DNA from: Alphaproteobacteria bacterium
GTDB taxonomy: Bacteria; Pseudomonadota; Alphaproteobacteria; Caulobacterales; Aquidulcibacteraceae
Direction of reading: 5' to 3'
Length of the DNA: 40,843 nt
Assembly: GCA_027485915.1 (NCBI GenBank)
Contig: JAIXQA010000037.1
Span: 1 to 40,843 of the forward strand
Notes under the pieces: generated by a model
Databases searched by the model: none
The model's input: only the letters and a program-made list of their open reading frames with translations
Told to the model about the DNA's origin: nothing
Shown here: piece by piece, positions 23,410-31,830 of the stretch
Numbering within the stretch: position 1 is the first letter of the stretch
Layout of the letters: each line of letters begins with the position of its first letter
Translations under genes and position numbers: made by a program

Positions 23410-25227
23410 TTAAGCTGGCTCTGCATTCATGCGGGCCTGCATCTCCCACAATTCGGCATAGACAGCACCTTTGGCCAAAAGTGCATCATGGGTGCCGCGC
23501 TCGGCGACTTGCCCATCTGCCAGCACAATAATCTCGTCTGCATCCGCGACCGTCGACAGGCGGTGGGCGACCACAAGGGTTGTGCGGCCCTTAGCTGCAT
23601 CCTCCAAGGCCTCGCGCACTTCAGCCTCCGTGACCGAATCAAGGCTGGAGGTGGCTTCATCCAGCACGAGAATGGGTGGGTTTTTCAACAATGCGCGGGC
23701 GATGCCAACCCGCTGTCGCTCACCACCCGATAGTTTCAAGCCTCGTTCACCCACTCTGGTAGCCAGCCCCATGGGGGCTGCCGCGATGAGCCCCTCCAGT
23801 CGGGCCATTTTAGCGGCCTGCTCGATTTCCTCTTGCGTCGCCTCTGGGCGGCCATAGGCGATATTATAGGCCAAAGTGTCGTTAAACAGCACCACATCCT
23901 GTGGCACGAGCCCAATGGCCGCGCGGACGCTTTCTTGGGTCACATCGCGCAAATCCTGCCCATCAATGCGCACGGCCCCAGCTTGGGGGTCATAAAAGCG
24001 GAACAACAAGCGGACAATGGTGGACTTGCCTGAGCCAGACGGACCAACAATCGCGACCGTTTTGCCCGTCGGAATCGCGAAAGAGACTTCGGATAGGCCT
24101 GCATGGCGACCGTCATGCACAAACGCGACCCGGTCAAATTGCACCTCGCCCTGAGTGACGTTTAACGCGGGTGCGCCTTGCTTATCGGCAATGTCGGGCA
24201 CTTCATCAAGCAGGGCATACATGGCCTCCATATCAATGGAGCTTTGCTTGATCTCGCGCCAGGCAAAGCCCAAGATATTCAGCGGGCCGTAGAGGTTCAG
24301 CATCACCAAAGTGACCGCGGCAATGTCACCCGCCCCCATTGTGCCGCGCGAAATGGCGTAGCCGGCGGCGGCCACCATGGCAGCGAGGCCGAGATTCTGA
24401 ATAAAGCCTTGGGCGGCGTTCAGGCCCTGTAAGGTCGCATTAGATTGAACCGAGGCACGGGCATAGGTTCGAACGGCCTGATTATAGCGCTCTGTTTCGC
24501 GCGCTTCCGCGGCAAAGGCTTTGACGGTCTCAAAATTCATCAAGGAATCCACCGCCCGCCCCGTCGCTTCGCTATCGGCTTCGTTCATGTCGCGGCGATA
24601 TTGCAAACGCCATTCTGTAATTGCGAGGGTGACTATTGTGTAAATTACCACCGTGGAAGCCGCGATCAGGGCAAAAAACCAACCATAGCGCACCCCCAAA
24701 ACGACGGCAGCCATGACCAGTTCAATCAAAGTCGGCCCAATGTTGAAAGCAACAAAGCGGGTTAGAAAGTCGATCGCGCGAACGCCGCGCTCAATCGTGC
24801 GCCACACCGCCCCAGTGCGTTTGGACTGATGAAATCGGATCCCTAGGGCGTGGACATGGCCAAAGACGGCAACCCCTGCCCGCCTTTGGGCTTCTTCACT
24901 GACTGGCTGGAAAATAGTGTCGCGCAATTGCGGCGCGCCAGAGCCTAAAAACCGCATCAAGGCCCAAGCCCCGATCGCCATCAAAAAGACGATGTCCCAC
25001 GAAGGGTTACTGCCACTGGTGAGGCCATTGACCGCATCTGCCAGCACCAGGGGCGCGCCGACGATGAAAACCTTGGAAATGAGCGTGAGACCCAAGGCGA
25101 GTCCCACACGGACACGCAGCTCGGTCGTATCAAGCCCCCCGATCAGTCGAAGCAAGCGCGACAAGGCCCGTCCGATTGGTGAAATCTCATTGGCTGCGTC
25201 GGACTTGTTGCGTTCGCCTTTTCTCAT
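23410..25227 (-). CDS. Atm1/HMT1-type ABC exporter (fused membrane and ATPase domains)
   Basis: A half-transporter of about 605 residues. The N-terminal membrane domain (about 40-330) has several hydrophobic helices (VFLMAIGAWALMRFLG, YGWFFALIAASTVVIYTIVTLAI, GLAAMVAAAGYAIS) and the segments HALGIRFHQSKRTGAVWRTIERG and NFETVKAFAAEARE that mark the Atm1 subfamily. The ATPase domain has Walker A VGPSGSGKST, signature LSGGERQRVGIARAL and Walker B ILVLDEATSSLD. Atm1-type exporters carry glutathione-linked sulphur or metal adducts across the inner membrane. No strong Shine-Dalgarno is seen before ATG at 25227. Divergent from the LOG gene. Confidence 0.88.
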   Translation of the reverse strand: MRKGERNKSDAANEISPIGRALSRLLRLIGGLDTTELRVRVGLALGLTLISKVFIVGAPLVLADAVNGLTSGSNPSWDIVFLMAIGAWALMRFLGSGAPQLRDTIFQPVSEEAQRRAGVAVFGHVHALGIRFHQSKRTGAVWRTIERGVRAIDFLTRFVAFNIGPTLIELVMAAVVLGVRYGWFFALIAASTVVIYTIVTLAITEWRLQYRRDMNEADSEATGRAVDSLMNFETVKAFAAEARETERYNQAVRTYARASVQSNATLQGLNAAQGFIQNLGLAAMVAAAGYAISRGTMGAGDIAAVTLVMLNLYGPLNILGFAWREIKQSSIDMEAMYALLDEVPDIADKQGAPALNVTQGEVQFDRVAFVHDGRHAGLSEVSFAIPTGKTVAIVGPSGSGKSTIVRLLFRFYDPQAGAVRIDGQDLRDVTQESVRAAIGLVPQDVVLFNDTLAYNIAYGRPEATQEEIEQAAKMARLEGLIAAAPMGLATRVGERGLKLSGGERQRVGIARALLKNPPILVLDEATSSLDSVTEAEVREALEDAAKGRTTLVVAHRLSTVADADEIIVLADGQVAERGTHDALLAKGAVYAELWEMQARMNAEPA

Positions 25228-25389
25228 AGAGATCACATAGGCAATCTTGACGGGGATTGAACAGCCCAAATGTGCTTGCTGGCAAGGCCTGATGCATAAA
25301 TGTCAGGAAACATGCATATAGCGCTCGCAAAAACATGTGCCCTGCCAAGTGAGTCGGGCGCAGGAAGCGATCGGCTTGAGGAGCAGGGC

Positions 25390-25944
25390 ATGACCAAACT
25401 GAAATCTGTCTGTGTCTATTGTGGTTCGTCCAACCAAGTAGACCCTGCCTATCTTGAGCTCGCGACACAAATGGGGCGGGAAATTGCAAAACGCGGCATT
25501 CGCCTCGTCTATGGCGGCGGCAATGTTGGCCTCATGGGTGCCTCCTCGCGCGCGGCGCATGAAGCCGGGGGTGAGGTTTTGGGGATTATGCCACATTTTC
25601 TAACCAAATGGGAAAAGCCCAATGCCGCGTTTGAGACCCGCATGGTCGACACCATGCACGAACGCAAATGGGGGTTGTTTGCTGAGTCTGATGCCTTCAT
25701 CGTCTTGCCAGGCGGTATTGGGACGTTGGAAGAAGTGGTTGAGACCCTGTCATGGCAACGCCTAGAACTGCACCATAAGCCAGTCGTCCTCGTTGGTCGT
25801 ACGTTTTGGAAGCCCTTTGTTGACTTGATCGAGGCGACAATCGAGACAAAATTCACGCCCGAGGCATTTCGAAATTCCTTCTTCTGCGTGGATACGCCTG
25901 AAGAAGCGCTGGACGGCTTATTAGCCGCCCAAGTTAAGGCGTAA
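25390..25944 (+). CDS. LOG-family cytokinin riboside 5'-monophosphate phosphoribohydrolase-like protein
   Basis: A 184-residue Rossmann-type protein with the LOG signatures VYCGSSNQVDPAYLELA, VYGGGNVGLMGASS, ERKWGLFAESDAFIVLPGGIGTLEE (PGGxGTxxE) and SWQRLELHHKPVVL. LOG enzymes release the base from nucleoside monophosphates; in bacteria the true substrate is often AMP or a modified nucleotide. GGAGCAGGG precedes ATG at 25390. It is divergent from the ABC exporter and followed by the long AT-rich region. Confidence 0.88.
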   Translation: MTKLKSVCVYCGSSNQVDPAYLELATQMGREIAKRGIRLVYGGGNVGLMGASSRAAHEAGGEVLGIMPHFLTKWEKPNAAFETRMVDTMHERKWGLFAESDAFIVLPGGIGTLEEVVETLSWQRLELHHKPVVLVGRTFWKPFVDLIEATIETKFTPEAFRNSFFCVDTPEEALDGLLAAQVKA

Positions 25945-26466
25945 CAACCGCAGACCCCCAGCACAATCCGTCGAAAAGGGCCGCCACCCATGTGTGGTGC
26001 GCGGTCGTCCGTGCACGCGTGCCACGGCGGTCAACATTCTTGGCAGAAATCAAAAATACGCCAAAGTAAATTTGAGTATATTTTTCCTATATTGCGATTA
26101 AATTTTGCAGAAAATACAATTAAAATTTTATATTATACCATTTTAAGGGGAAATTAGCGAATTTTTAACGCCTATCTAACTGAAAATAATAGTATTTTTG
26201 CCATTAACTGTAATTGAATATTTATTTCCAATTTGATTCGTTTTACTCTTTGATCTGCAACAAAGTAAACATCTTACTTTTTGGTAGAAACGGCGAGCGA
26301 ACTCTTAAAGTATGCACCTTCAAAAGGACATCAAAAGAGACGGTTGATTGAACTGCCAGAGGATCCAACCCAAACCTCAAAGGGGAGAGTCGGATCGAAA
26401 GCTAGGTGGGACCTTCAGATTGCAGGTGCCAGCCGCAAAGCAGCTGGAGAATGAGGTCGTAGGTTG
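25945..26466. other. 522-base intergenic region, very AT-rich in its centre
   Basis: From about 26040 to 26300 A and T dominate strongly, unlike the GC-rich flanks. No gene is seen. The TTACTTT half-sites are at its right part. The last 150 bases return to mixed composition and form the leader of the TetR pair, with a CCAGC/GCTGG hairpin at about 26427-26445 just before the start. Confidence 0.6.
26240..26280. promoter_or_regulatory. Cluster of TTACTTT-type half-sites (candidate TetR operator)
   Basis: AAAGTAA-ACATC-TTACTTT at 26262-26280 is a perfect 19-base dyad. About 10 bases left, TTTACTCTTTG forms a second, imperfect dyad with CAAAGTAAA. Three half-sites in 40 bases upstream of two TetR-type genes suggest an autoregulatory operator; inferred. 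Confidence 0.45.
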
Positions 26467-27261
26467 ATGAAAATGGAAAATTCTAACTTCAAGCTACAAG
26501 CAACACCGCTGCAGGACAGTTCTGTCCTCGCGATGGACCTAACTAGTCCTAACAGCGGACTTTATTACGACAACCAAGTCCGACGTTATCTCAAGGCCGC
26601 AGCACGCCGTCATGACACGGCAGCGCGCAACAAACGCATTCTTGCAAGTGTCCTGCAAGAATGGACAGAAGTTGGTTATCTCAAGGCGCAAATCTCGAGC
26701 GTTGCAAACCGTGCGGGCATGTCGACAGCGACGCTTTATCGGCTTTTCCCCGATAAAAACGCCCTTTTTTTGGAAGCGCTTAAGTTCGGGCAATCCATCC
26801 TAGTCGATGCACTGGCGAACTATATAGCGCACCCAAATCCGATCCGGGATTTGACAGAAATGCTGCGCAATCATGCAGAAACCCTTGCGCAGCCAGCCCC
26901 GCTGCAATTGTTGCTGACGCAACGGATCATGATCTTTGATTCAAAGCTCCATGATCAGGTCTGTGCGATTGCGACGGAGAACCACCAAAGGGTCAAAGAA
27001 AATTGGCACGCAAAAATCCAAAGCCTGCGTGAGGCAGGTTGGATTAAACTCGACCAAATAGAGTGGCAACGCTGTCGCTTGGTCGGTGCTTTGGAAGCGC
27101 GTACCTTTGGCTGGTTTATGTTGGGCCAAGCACCGTCCAAGCCTGCCGTCAGTTGGGAACACGACGCATATAGGGTCGTGCAGGACTTTTTCAGGCTATA
27201 TGGAACGGAGAAATTTTGGGAAAACTGCCGGCAGTTTAATTGGGATTGGGGTTTGCCATGA
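26467..27261 (+). CDS. TetR-family-type regulator, first of a tandem pair
   Basis: A 264-residue protein. After a 45-residue leader the HTH domain reads ARNKRILASVLQEWTEVGY, then SSVANRAGMSTATLYRLFPDKNALFLEAL, the typical TetR helix-turn-helix followed by the FPDK turn. The C-terminal helical ligand-binding part includes AHPNPIRDLTEML and ends VVQDFFRLYGTEKFW. The same landmarks (HPNP, VxDFxxLYGTxxF) recur in the next gene, so the two are paralogs. ATG at 26467 is placed 10 bases after GAGG; ATG at 26473 is possible. No effector gene is adjacent, so targets are unknown. Confidence 0.8.
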   Translation: MKMENSNFKLQATPLQDSSVLAMDLTSPNSGLYYDNQVRRYLKAAARRHDTAARNKRILASVLQEWTEVGYLKAQISSVANRAGMSTATLYRLFPDKNALFLEALKFGQSILVDALANYIAHPNPIRDLTEMLRNHAETLAQPAPLQLLLTQRIMIFDSKLHDQVCAIATENHQRVKENWHAKIQSLREAGWIKLDQIEWQRCRLVGALEARTFGWFMLGQAPSKPAVSWEHDAYRVVQDFFRLYGTEKFWENCRQFNWDWGLP

Positions 27262-28010
27262 CGACCCTAGAGGTCCCAACGCATCTCAATGAATATATCC
27301 TCCAATATTTGCAGAATTTGGTGGCGAGGCGGGGTAATCGCCTTGATCCAAGTAATCGCTACCAGCGCATTGTCGCGGCAGCGCTTCTGGAAATCTTCAC
27401 CACGAACTACGCGCAACTCAGCGTACCGGCAGTTGCCAAGCGCGCAGGCGTGTCTACCGCAACTGTTTACCGCATTTTCCCGGACCACTATGCACTCTAC
27501 AAAGCTGGCCACCAATTGGGACTAGAGCTTTATCTAGAATGGTTGTCAGCCGATTGTACGCACCCAAATCCACTGATGCGCTTGGCAATCTTATCAGATC
27601 GCCGCGTTCAAGTTTGGACTCGGCCACTTGCCATGGAGGCATGCTCCCCCACCTATTTTATGATTTGCGAACGCGACCCTTCCCTAGATGATCACTCCAA
27701 GCCTTATGTTGATCACTTCGCGAACTTCTGGATCAGCCAATTTCGCAGGTTGAAAACTGAGGGTTATCTTGATTTAGAGCCTGATTGGCACCTCGTGGAG
27801 ATGTTCTGGGGGCCAATTGAATGCCTTGTATTCTACACAACGGTTCTAACCGACCGTCCCTATGTTTCTGAAACCTCAAAATTCGAGGATTGCTGGCGCG
27901 CCGTTGATGATTTTTTGACCCTATATGGCACGCCATATTTCCATACGCTTCGCAAAAAACTGTCCTGGGACAAAGCGCTTTCAGCCTATCAGACCGGTAA
28001 TAGTCTCTAA
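27258..28010 (+). CDS. TetR-family-type regulator, second of a tandem pair
   Basis: A 250-residue protein beginning 4 bases inside the stop of the first regulator (ATGA), so translation is coupled. HTH: RYQRIVAAALLEIFTTNY, then PAVAKRAGVSTATVYRIFPDHYALYKAG. The ligand domain has THPNPLMRLAIL, and the end is AVDDFLTLYGTPYFHTLRKKLSW. Identity to the first regulator is clear but limited, so the duplication is old. Coupled translation of two different paralogs favours a heterodimer or a matched repressor pair. Confidence 0.8.
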   Translation: MTTLEVPTHLNEYILQYLQNLVARRGNRLDPSNRYQRIVAAALLEIFTTNYAQLSVPAVAKRAGVSTATVYRIFPDHYALYKAGHQLGLELYLEWLSADCTHPNPLMRLAILSDRRVQVWTRPLAMEACSPTYFMICERDPSLDDHSKPYVDHFANFWISQFRRLKTEGYLDLEPDWHLVEMFWGPIECLVFYTTVLTDRPYVSETSKFEDCWRAVDDFLTLYGTPYFHTLRKKLSWDKALSAYQTGNSL

Positions 28011-28020
28011 GGAAAATGTG

Positions 28021-28107
28021 ATGATCAGCCTGTACCTTTCCGTCCAACTCAATCGGTTGTTCAACTATCTGACTGGGCAGACTTTGCCAGCCTCTCACGA
28101 AAGGTAG
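28021..28107 (+). CDS. Possible small peptide (28 aa) after the TetR pair
   Basis: AAGGA overlaps the preceding stop and lies 7 bases before ATG at 28021. The 28 codons give MISLYLSVQLNRLFNYL and a polar tail. There is no other support; it might be chance. Confidence 0.22.
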   Translation: MISLYLSVQLNRLFNYLTGQTLPASHER

Positions 28108-28339
28108 CGCTCTTGGCCAGAAGGGGTCACGCATAGCCACGCCATTCGCGCACAATCCTTGCAAGGGCAGTTGGGGGGCGTGCTGGACAACCCAAATGAT
28201 TATGACCGGCCCGGTCGCGCTCGCGCGGCCGTCTTTGTGGGATCAGAAGAGGTTTGCCTCGAATGTCCCAAGCTGAGCGCGCTCATGTATCGGCTGGGTT
28301 TGTCTAAATCCAGCCAAGTTCAGCCCATGCCGAACCGAC
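28108..28339. other. Non-coding gap between the TetR pair and gltX
   Basis: With the doubtful small ORF at 28021 the gap covers about 330 bases. GC-rich open frames exist (from 28159) but match nothing I know and overlap gltX. No terminator is obvious. Confidence 0.4.
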
Positions 28340-29674
28340 CTAAGACTCTTTGCCCGCCAGTCGGCTTGCGGCGCGCTCTGGTCCGATCAGCATGAAGATC
28401 AACTTCATCTCTGGTCCATGTTCTTGGCCCGTCAAAGCCTTGCGTAAGGGCATGAATAGCCCTTTGCCTTTCGCGCCAGTTGCCGCCTTCACCGCTTCGG
28501 TAAAGCCAGACCAAGAGGTTTCATCATACGGGCCTGCGGGCAAAAGCCTTGCAGCTGTCGAGATAAACTCTGGCTCGTCAATTTGCGGCGCAATCGGGCC
28601 TTGGACGACACGTGCCCAGAGCGCCACATCGTCAAACTTTGCGAGATTCCCTCGCACCGCTAGCCAAAAGGCCTCACCAAGATCACAATCGATGGCGGCA
28701 AGGCGCGGCTGGATTGCAGCATATTCTGCATGCTGCAGCAATTGCGCATCCAAGCGGCGGACATCTTCGGGGTCAAAGCGGGCTGGCGCTCGGCCGATCT
28801 TGCCAAAATCAAAGCCAGCGACCAGAGCGTCTAAATTATCGACGGCTTCGACAGGGTCAGACGTGCCGATCCGCGCCATCAAGGACAGAACAGCCAAGGG
28901 CGCGACCCCCTGCTCACGCAAGCTTTCAACCGACAAAGAGCCAATACGCTTGGACAATGTCTCGCCATCTGCGCCAACCAAGAGCGGAAAATGGCCAAAT
29001 TCCGGACGTTTGCCACCCGTCAAAGCCTCAAAAATTTCAGCTTGCGCGCCGGTATTGGTCACATGGTCTTCGCCGCGGATCACATGCGTGACACCCAAAT
29101 CCACATCATCGACGACCGACGGCAAGGTGTAGAGATAGGCGCCATCTTCGCGGATCAAGACAGGGTCGGACATGGAGGCCGTATCCACGGTTTGCTCGCC
29201 CCGGATCAAATCTTGCCACGCTACCCGCTTGCCCGAGAGCTTAAACCGCCAATGTGGCTTACGGCCTTCGGCTTCAAAAGCAGCTTTGTCTGCCTCTGTC
29301 AGGGCGAGCGCCGCCCGATCATACACTGGCGGCAGTTTGCGCGACAGTGCAATCTTACGCTTGCGGTCAAGTTCTTCTGAAGTTTCATAACAGGGATAGA
29401 GCAGGCCCGCGGCGATCAGGCGATCTCGTGCCCTGTCATAGACGTCAAAGCGGGCGGATTGGCGCGCCTCTTCATCCCAAGTCAGGCCTAGCCATGTCAG
29501 GTCGGTGCGAATGCCATCCTCATAGGCTTGGGTAGAGCGCGCTGTATCGGTGTCATCAATGCGCAACAAGAAGGTGCCGCCATGTTGGCGCACAAACAAC
29601 CAATTCCGCAATGCGGTGATCACATTGCCGACGTGAAGCTTGCCCGTGGGCGAGGGTGCAAATCTGACTTTCAT
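28340..29674 (-). CDS. gltX: Glutamyl-tRNA synthetase
   Basis: A 444-residue class Ib synthetase. The HIGH-like motif is PSPTGKLHVGNVITALRNW (HVGN), and the KMSKS-like motif is GETLSKRIGSLS. GTFLLRIDDTDTARS and the zinc-less middle are typical of GluRS. Both signature motifs deviate from the canonical HIGH/KMSKS in the way often seen in one of the two alphaproteobacterial GltX copies, so a second gltX may exist elsewhere. Short length fits that form. It diverges from lexA, and two LexA boxes lie in the space between. Confidence 0.92.
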   Translation of the reverse strand: MKVRFAPSPTGKLHVGNVITALRNWLFVRQHGGTFLLRIDDTDTARSTQAYEDGIRTDLTWLGLTWDEEARQSARFDVYDRARDRLIAAGLLYPCYETSEELDRKRKIALSRKLPPVYDRAALALTEADKAAFEAEGRKPHWRFKLSGKRVAWQDLIRGEQTVDTASMSDPVLIREDGAYLYTLPSVVDDVDLGVTHVIRGEDHVTNTGAQAEIFEALTGGKRPEFGHFPLLVGADGETLSKRIGSLSVESLREQGVAPLAVLSLMARIGTSDPVEAVDNLDALVAGFDFGKIGRAPARFDPEDVRRLDAQLLQHAEYAAIQPRLAAIDCDLGEAFWLAVRGNLAKFDDVALWARVVQGPIAPQIDEPEFISTAARLLPAGPYDETSWSGFTEAVKAATGAKGKGLFMPLRKALTGQEHGPEMKLIFMLIGPERAASRLAGKES

Positions 29675-29793
29675 GTTTCTTTCCTATCAGGGGTGACTTA
29701 GCAGTCATGGCCCTGACAGGCGAGAGGGGCATCTGCAGGTCGGCTATGCAATGGCTGCGGAAAAATTTACAGCGGCCTATAGACGTAAAAACG

Positions 29794-29808
29794 GAACAGA
29801 GTTAGAAC
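29794..29808. promoter_or_regulatory. LexA box (GAAC-N7-GAAC) upstream of lexA
   Basis: GAACAGAGTTAGAAC is the reverse complement form of the alphaproteobacterial LexA site GTTC-N7-GTTC. It lies 11 bases left of a second box in the opposite orientation. Confidence 0.75.
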
Positions 29809-29819
29809 ATCGCCACTTT

Positions 29820-29834
29820 GTTCGCGCATCGTTC
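29820..29834. promoter_or_regulatory. LexA box (GTTC-N7-GTTC) upstream of lexA
   Basis: GTTCGCGCATCGTTC matches the alphaproteobacterial LexA site exactly, 66 bases before the lexA ATG at 29901. It fits autoregulation of lexA. Confidence 0.88.
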
Positions 29835-29900
29835 ACGGTGCCATCGGATTTTACTAGGGCGAAGCGCACACGCATGCGCCCGACAAGATAGGGGGAGTTG

Positions 29901-30593
29901 ATGCTGACGTCCAAACAACGAGAGCTTTTGCTATTCATTCATGAGCGTCTGAAGGAGACAGGCGTTTCGCCGTCTTTCGACGAAATGAAGGATGCGTTGG
30001 ACTTAGCATCCAAATCGGGCATTCACCGCCTGATTACAGCGCTGGAAGAGCGCGGCTTTCTTCGCCGTCTAGCCCATCGCGCCCGCGCGCTAGAAGTTCT
30101 GAAACTGCCAGATAGCGCAACAACGGCTGCGCCACCTAAGGGCCGCCAGCCCTTCACGCCGCTGGTCGTCGGTTCCAAGCCTGCGCCCTCAATCCCAGCC
30201 GTTCCGCCCTCAGCAGCCAATGACATTGCGGTTTTGGGCCGGATTGCGGCTGGTGTGCCCATCGCGGCGATCCAGCATGAGATTGACCGGATTGCAGCCC
30301 CAGACCAATTAGACCCTGCCCTGCACTTTGCTTTGGAAGTCAAAGGCGATTCCATGATTGATGCGGGCATTTTGGAAGGCGATTTTGTCATCATCCGCCG
30401 TACCGATGATGCTCAGTCGGGCGACATTGTCGTCGCCTTGGTCGATGATGAAGAAGCCACCCTCAAGCGCCTGCGCCGTCGCGGCCAGTCCATCGCCCTT
30501 GAAGCTGCCAACCCCCGCTACGAAACCCGCATCTTCGGGCCAGATCGGGTGAAGGTACAGGGCGTATTGGCGGGCCTGTATCGGCGCTATTAG
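29901..30593 (+). CDS. lexA: LexA SOS repressor
   Basis: A 230-residue LexA. The N-terminal winged helix starts [29 protein letters not shown] and has the recognition segment [22 protein letters not shown] Pro-rich linker follows. The S24-type autoprotease has the Ala-Gly cleavage site in [10 protein letters not shown], the nucleophile Ser in [10 protein letters not shown] and the general-base Lys in EATLKRLRR. Activated RecA triggers self-cleavage and SOS induction. ATG at 29901 follows GGGGGAG. Two LexA boxes precede it, and another box controls the peptide gene at 37072. Confidence 0.96.
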   Translation: MLTSKQRELLLFIHERLKETGVSPSFDEMKDALDLASKSGIHRLITALEERGFLRRLAHRARALEVLKLPDSATTAAPPKGRQPFTPLVVGSKPAPSIPAVPPSAANDIAVLGRIAAGVPIAAIQHEIDRIAAPDQLDPALHFALEVKGDSMIDAGILEGDFVIIRRTDDAQSGDIVVALVDDEEATLKRLRRRGQSIALEAANPRYETRIFGPDRVKVQGVLAGLYRRY

Positions 30594-30617
30594 GGGCGGC
30601 TAACCGCCCGACTATCG

Positions 30618-30641
30618 GGTGCAGTCCAGCGGGGCTGCACC
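30618..30641. repeat. GGTGCA-type intergenic palindrome, copy 5
   Basis: GGTGCAGTCC-AGC-GGGGCTGCACC: arms pair with one G-T step. It lies 25 bases after the lexA stop and could also act as a terminator stem, though no T-run follows. Confidence 0.6.
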
Positions 30642-30700
30642 GCCCTCGGGTTTAGGTGGATGACAAACCCAAAGTCACAAATGAAATCTAGGGCGGACAA

Positions 30701-31039
30701 ATGATGTCTCGGATCTGCTATGTTGAATTACCCGCATCCGATCTGCCCGCAACGCGCGCCTTTTATGGCGATGCGTTTGGCTTTGCCTTGACCAACTATG
30801 GCCCCAGCTATTCGTGCACCACAACAGGTGACGTGGACTTTGGCTTACAAGGGGACCTAAGCGAAGCCACGGGCGCCCCTCTGCCCGTGATTGCCGTTGA
30901 AGATTTGGACGCTTGTTTTGACGCGGTGAAACAGGCGGGCGGGGTCATTACCAAACCACTTTTTGCCTTTCCAGGCGGCCGCCGGTTTCACTTCCGCGAT
31001 CCCAGCGGCAACGAGCTTGCCGCCATGAGGGCGGACTAA
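30701..31039 (+). CDS. VOC-family protein
   Basis: A 112-residue vicinal-oxygen-chelate protein: RICYVELPASDLPATRAFYGDAFGF at the N-terminus, VIAVEDLDACFDAVKQAGG in the second module and FHFRDPSGNELAAM with the terminal Glu ligand. It resembles small glyoxalase-like proteins of unknown substrate. Two ATG codons, 30701 and 30704, follow AGGGCGG. It lies downstream of lexA after about 110 bases with a palindrome between, and no LexA box of its own is seen. Confidence 0.85.
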   Translation: MMSRICYVELPASDLPATRAFYGDAFGFALTNYGPSYSCTTTGDVDFGLQGDLSEATGAPLPVIAVEDLDACFDAVKQAGGVITKPLFAFPGGRRFHFRDPSGNELAAMRAD

Positions 31040-31083
31040 CTCTCTGCTCCGCAGGGTAGCGTGCATAGGAGAAAGACCGCGTC

Positions 31084-31137
31084 ATTACCTATGCAGTTCC
31101 CAATACCTATGCAGTTCCCATTACCTGTGCAGTTCAT
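31084..31137. repeat. 18-bp tandem repeat, three units
   Basis: Three consecutive units: ATTACCTATGCAGTTCCC, AATACCTATGCAGTTCCC and ATTACCTGTGCAGTTCAT. Period 18, so any reading frame gives a 6-residue repeat. It opens the repeat-rich patch right after the VOC gene. Confidence 0.85.
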
Positions 31138-31151
31138 TGTGCCTTTTTCCA

Positions 31152-31272
31152 GTCTGGACTGGCTTTGCCGCAGGCCCGGCCCGGGCAATGCCTGTGTTCG
31201 AGTTTGTGCGCGCAAAGTGGGGTATCAAGCGGCTTCAAGGCAAGCGGAGTGACGCATTGGACTGTGCCAAGC
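31152..31272. repeat. Dispersed structured repeat, copy A (internally deleted, 121 bp)
   Basis: Same orientation as copy B. Left part shares GGCTTTGCCGCAGGC and TTCGAGTTTGTGCGCGCAA; right part shares CAAGGCAAGCGGAGTGACGC and ATTGGAC(T/C)GTGCCAAG. About 75 bases holding the paired core hairpins of copy B are missing. Confidence 0.8.
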
Positions 31273-31365
31273 AATGTTACTGGTGCCCAACAGACGCGAG
31301 CTCCTGAATTGCTTGGCCATAGCGCATTCTTGGTAAGGAAGGCACACTATCGCGCGAAGCGCCTA

Positions 31366-31830
31366 TCAACTCGGCTTCCATTCAAAGAGGGCAATAGGGT
31401 GACCCATCCTTGGGTGAGTCTCGTTTCCGAGAAAATTCAATCCGGCTTTCAAATAGAATGAGCATGCGCGGTCATTTGTTGTCGCTGTATGGAGGGTGAA
31501 ACCGTGAGGCATCAACAACCTACAATGTTCTAGAAGAGACCGACCTAATCCCCTTCCAATAAACTCTGGTCGGACAAACACCTGATCCAGCACCGATTGC
31601 TGACATTTGATTGCGGCAAAGCCAATCACTTCACCGTCGCGGTCCGCAACTGTTACATGCCATCCCAATTCCATTTCTATATCAAGCCTTTCGCGTAGTT
31701 CGCTCGCGGTTGGCATGGCGATAGGCGCTACACCCGGCAGGCTGGCACCTGCATGCCAAACGGCAGCAATGGCATCATAATCGCCAATGGTTGCTGGGCG
31801 CAGCAGCCACCTCTCGTCTTTTGTGGACAT
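31366..31830 (-). CDS. GNAT-family N-acetyltransferase
   Basis: A 154-residue acetyltransferase: LRPATIGDYDAIAAVWHAG at the N-terminus, GEVIGFAAIKCQQSVLDQVFVRPEF in the central strands, the acetyl-CoA loop GRGLGRSLLEHC (R/QxxGxG/A type) and NDRACSFYLKAGLNFLGNETHP near the end. It would transfer an acetyl group to an amine; the acceptor is unknown. ATG at 31830 is chosen over TTG at 31842. It is framed by two same-direction copies of the dispersed repeat (31152-31272 and 31960-32155), so it may have moved together with them. Confidence 0.85.
   Translation of the reverse strand: MSTKDERWLLRPATIGDYDAIAAVWHAGASLPGVAPIAMPTASELRERLDIEMELGWHVTVADRDGEVIGFAAIKCQQSVLDQVFVRPEFIGRGLGRSLLEHCRLLMPHGFTLHTATTNDRACSFYLKAGLNFLGNETHPRMGHPIALFEWKPS

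Noticed and set aside
28159-28395. Open frame of 78 codons between the TetR pair and gltX
   Set aside because: It overlaps the gltX end, has no ribosome site and no recognisable family.
31084-31137. Possible CRISPR array
   Set aside because: The units are contiguous without spacers and too short; no cas genes are in the window.
31061-31252. Open frame spanning the tandem repeat (PMQFP-type repeats)
   Set aside because: The repeat peptide is a consequence of the 18-base period; no ribosome site or homology is evident.
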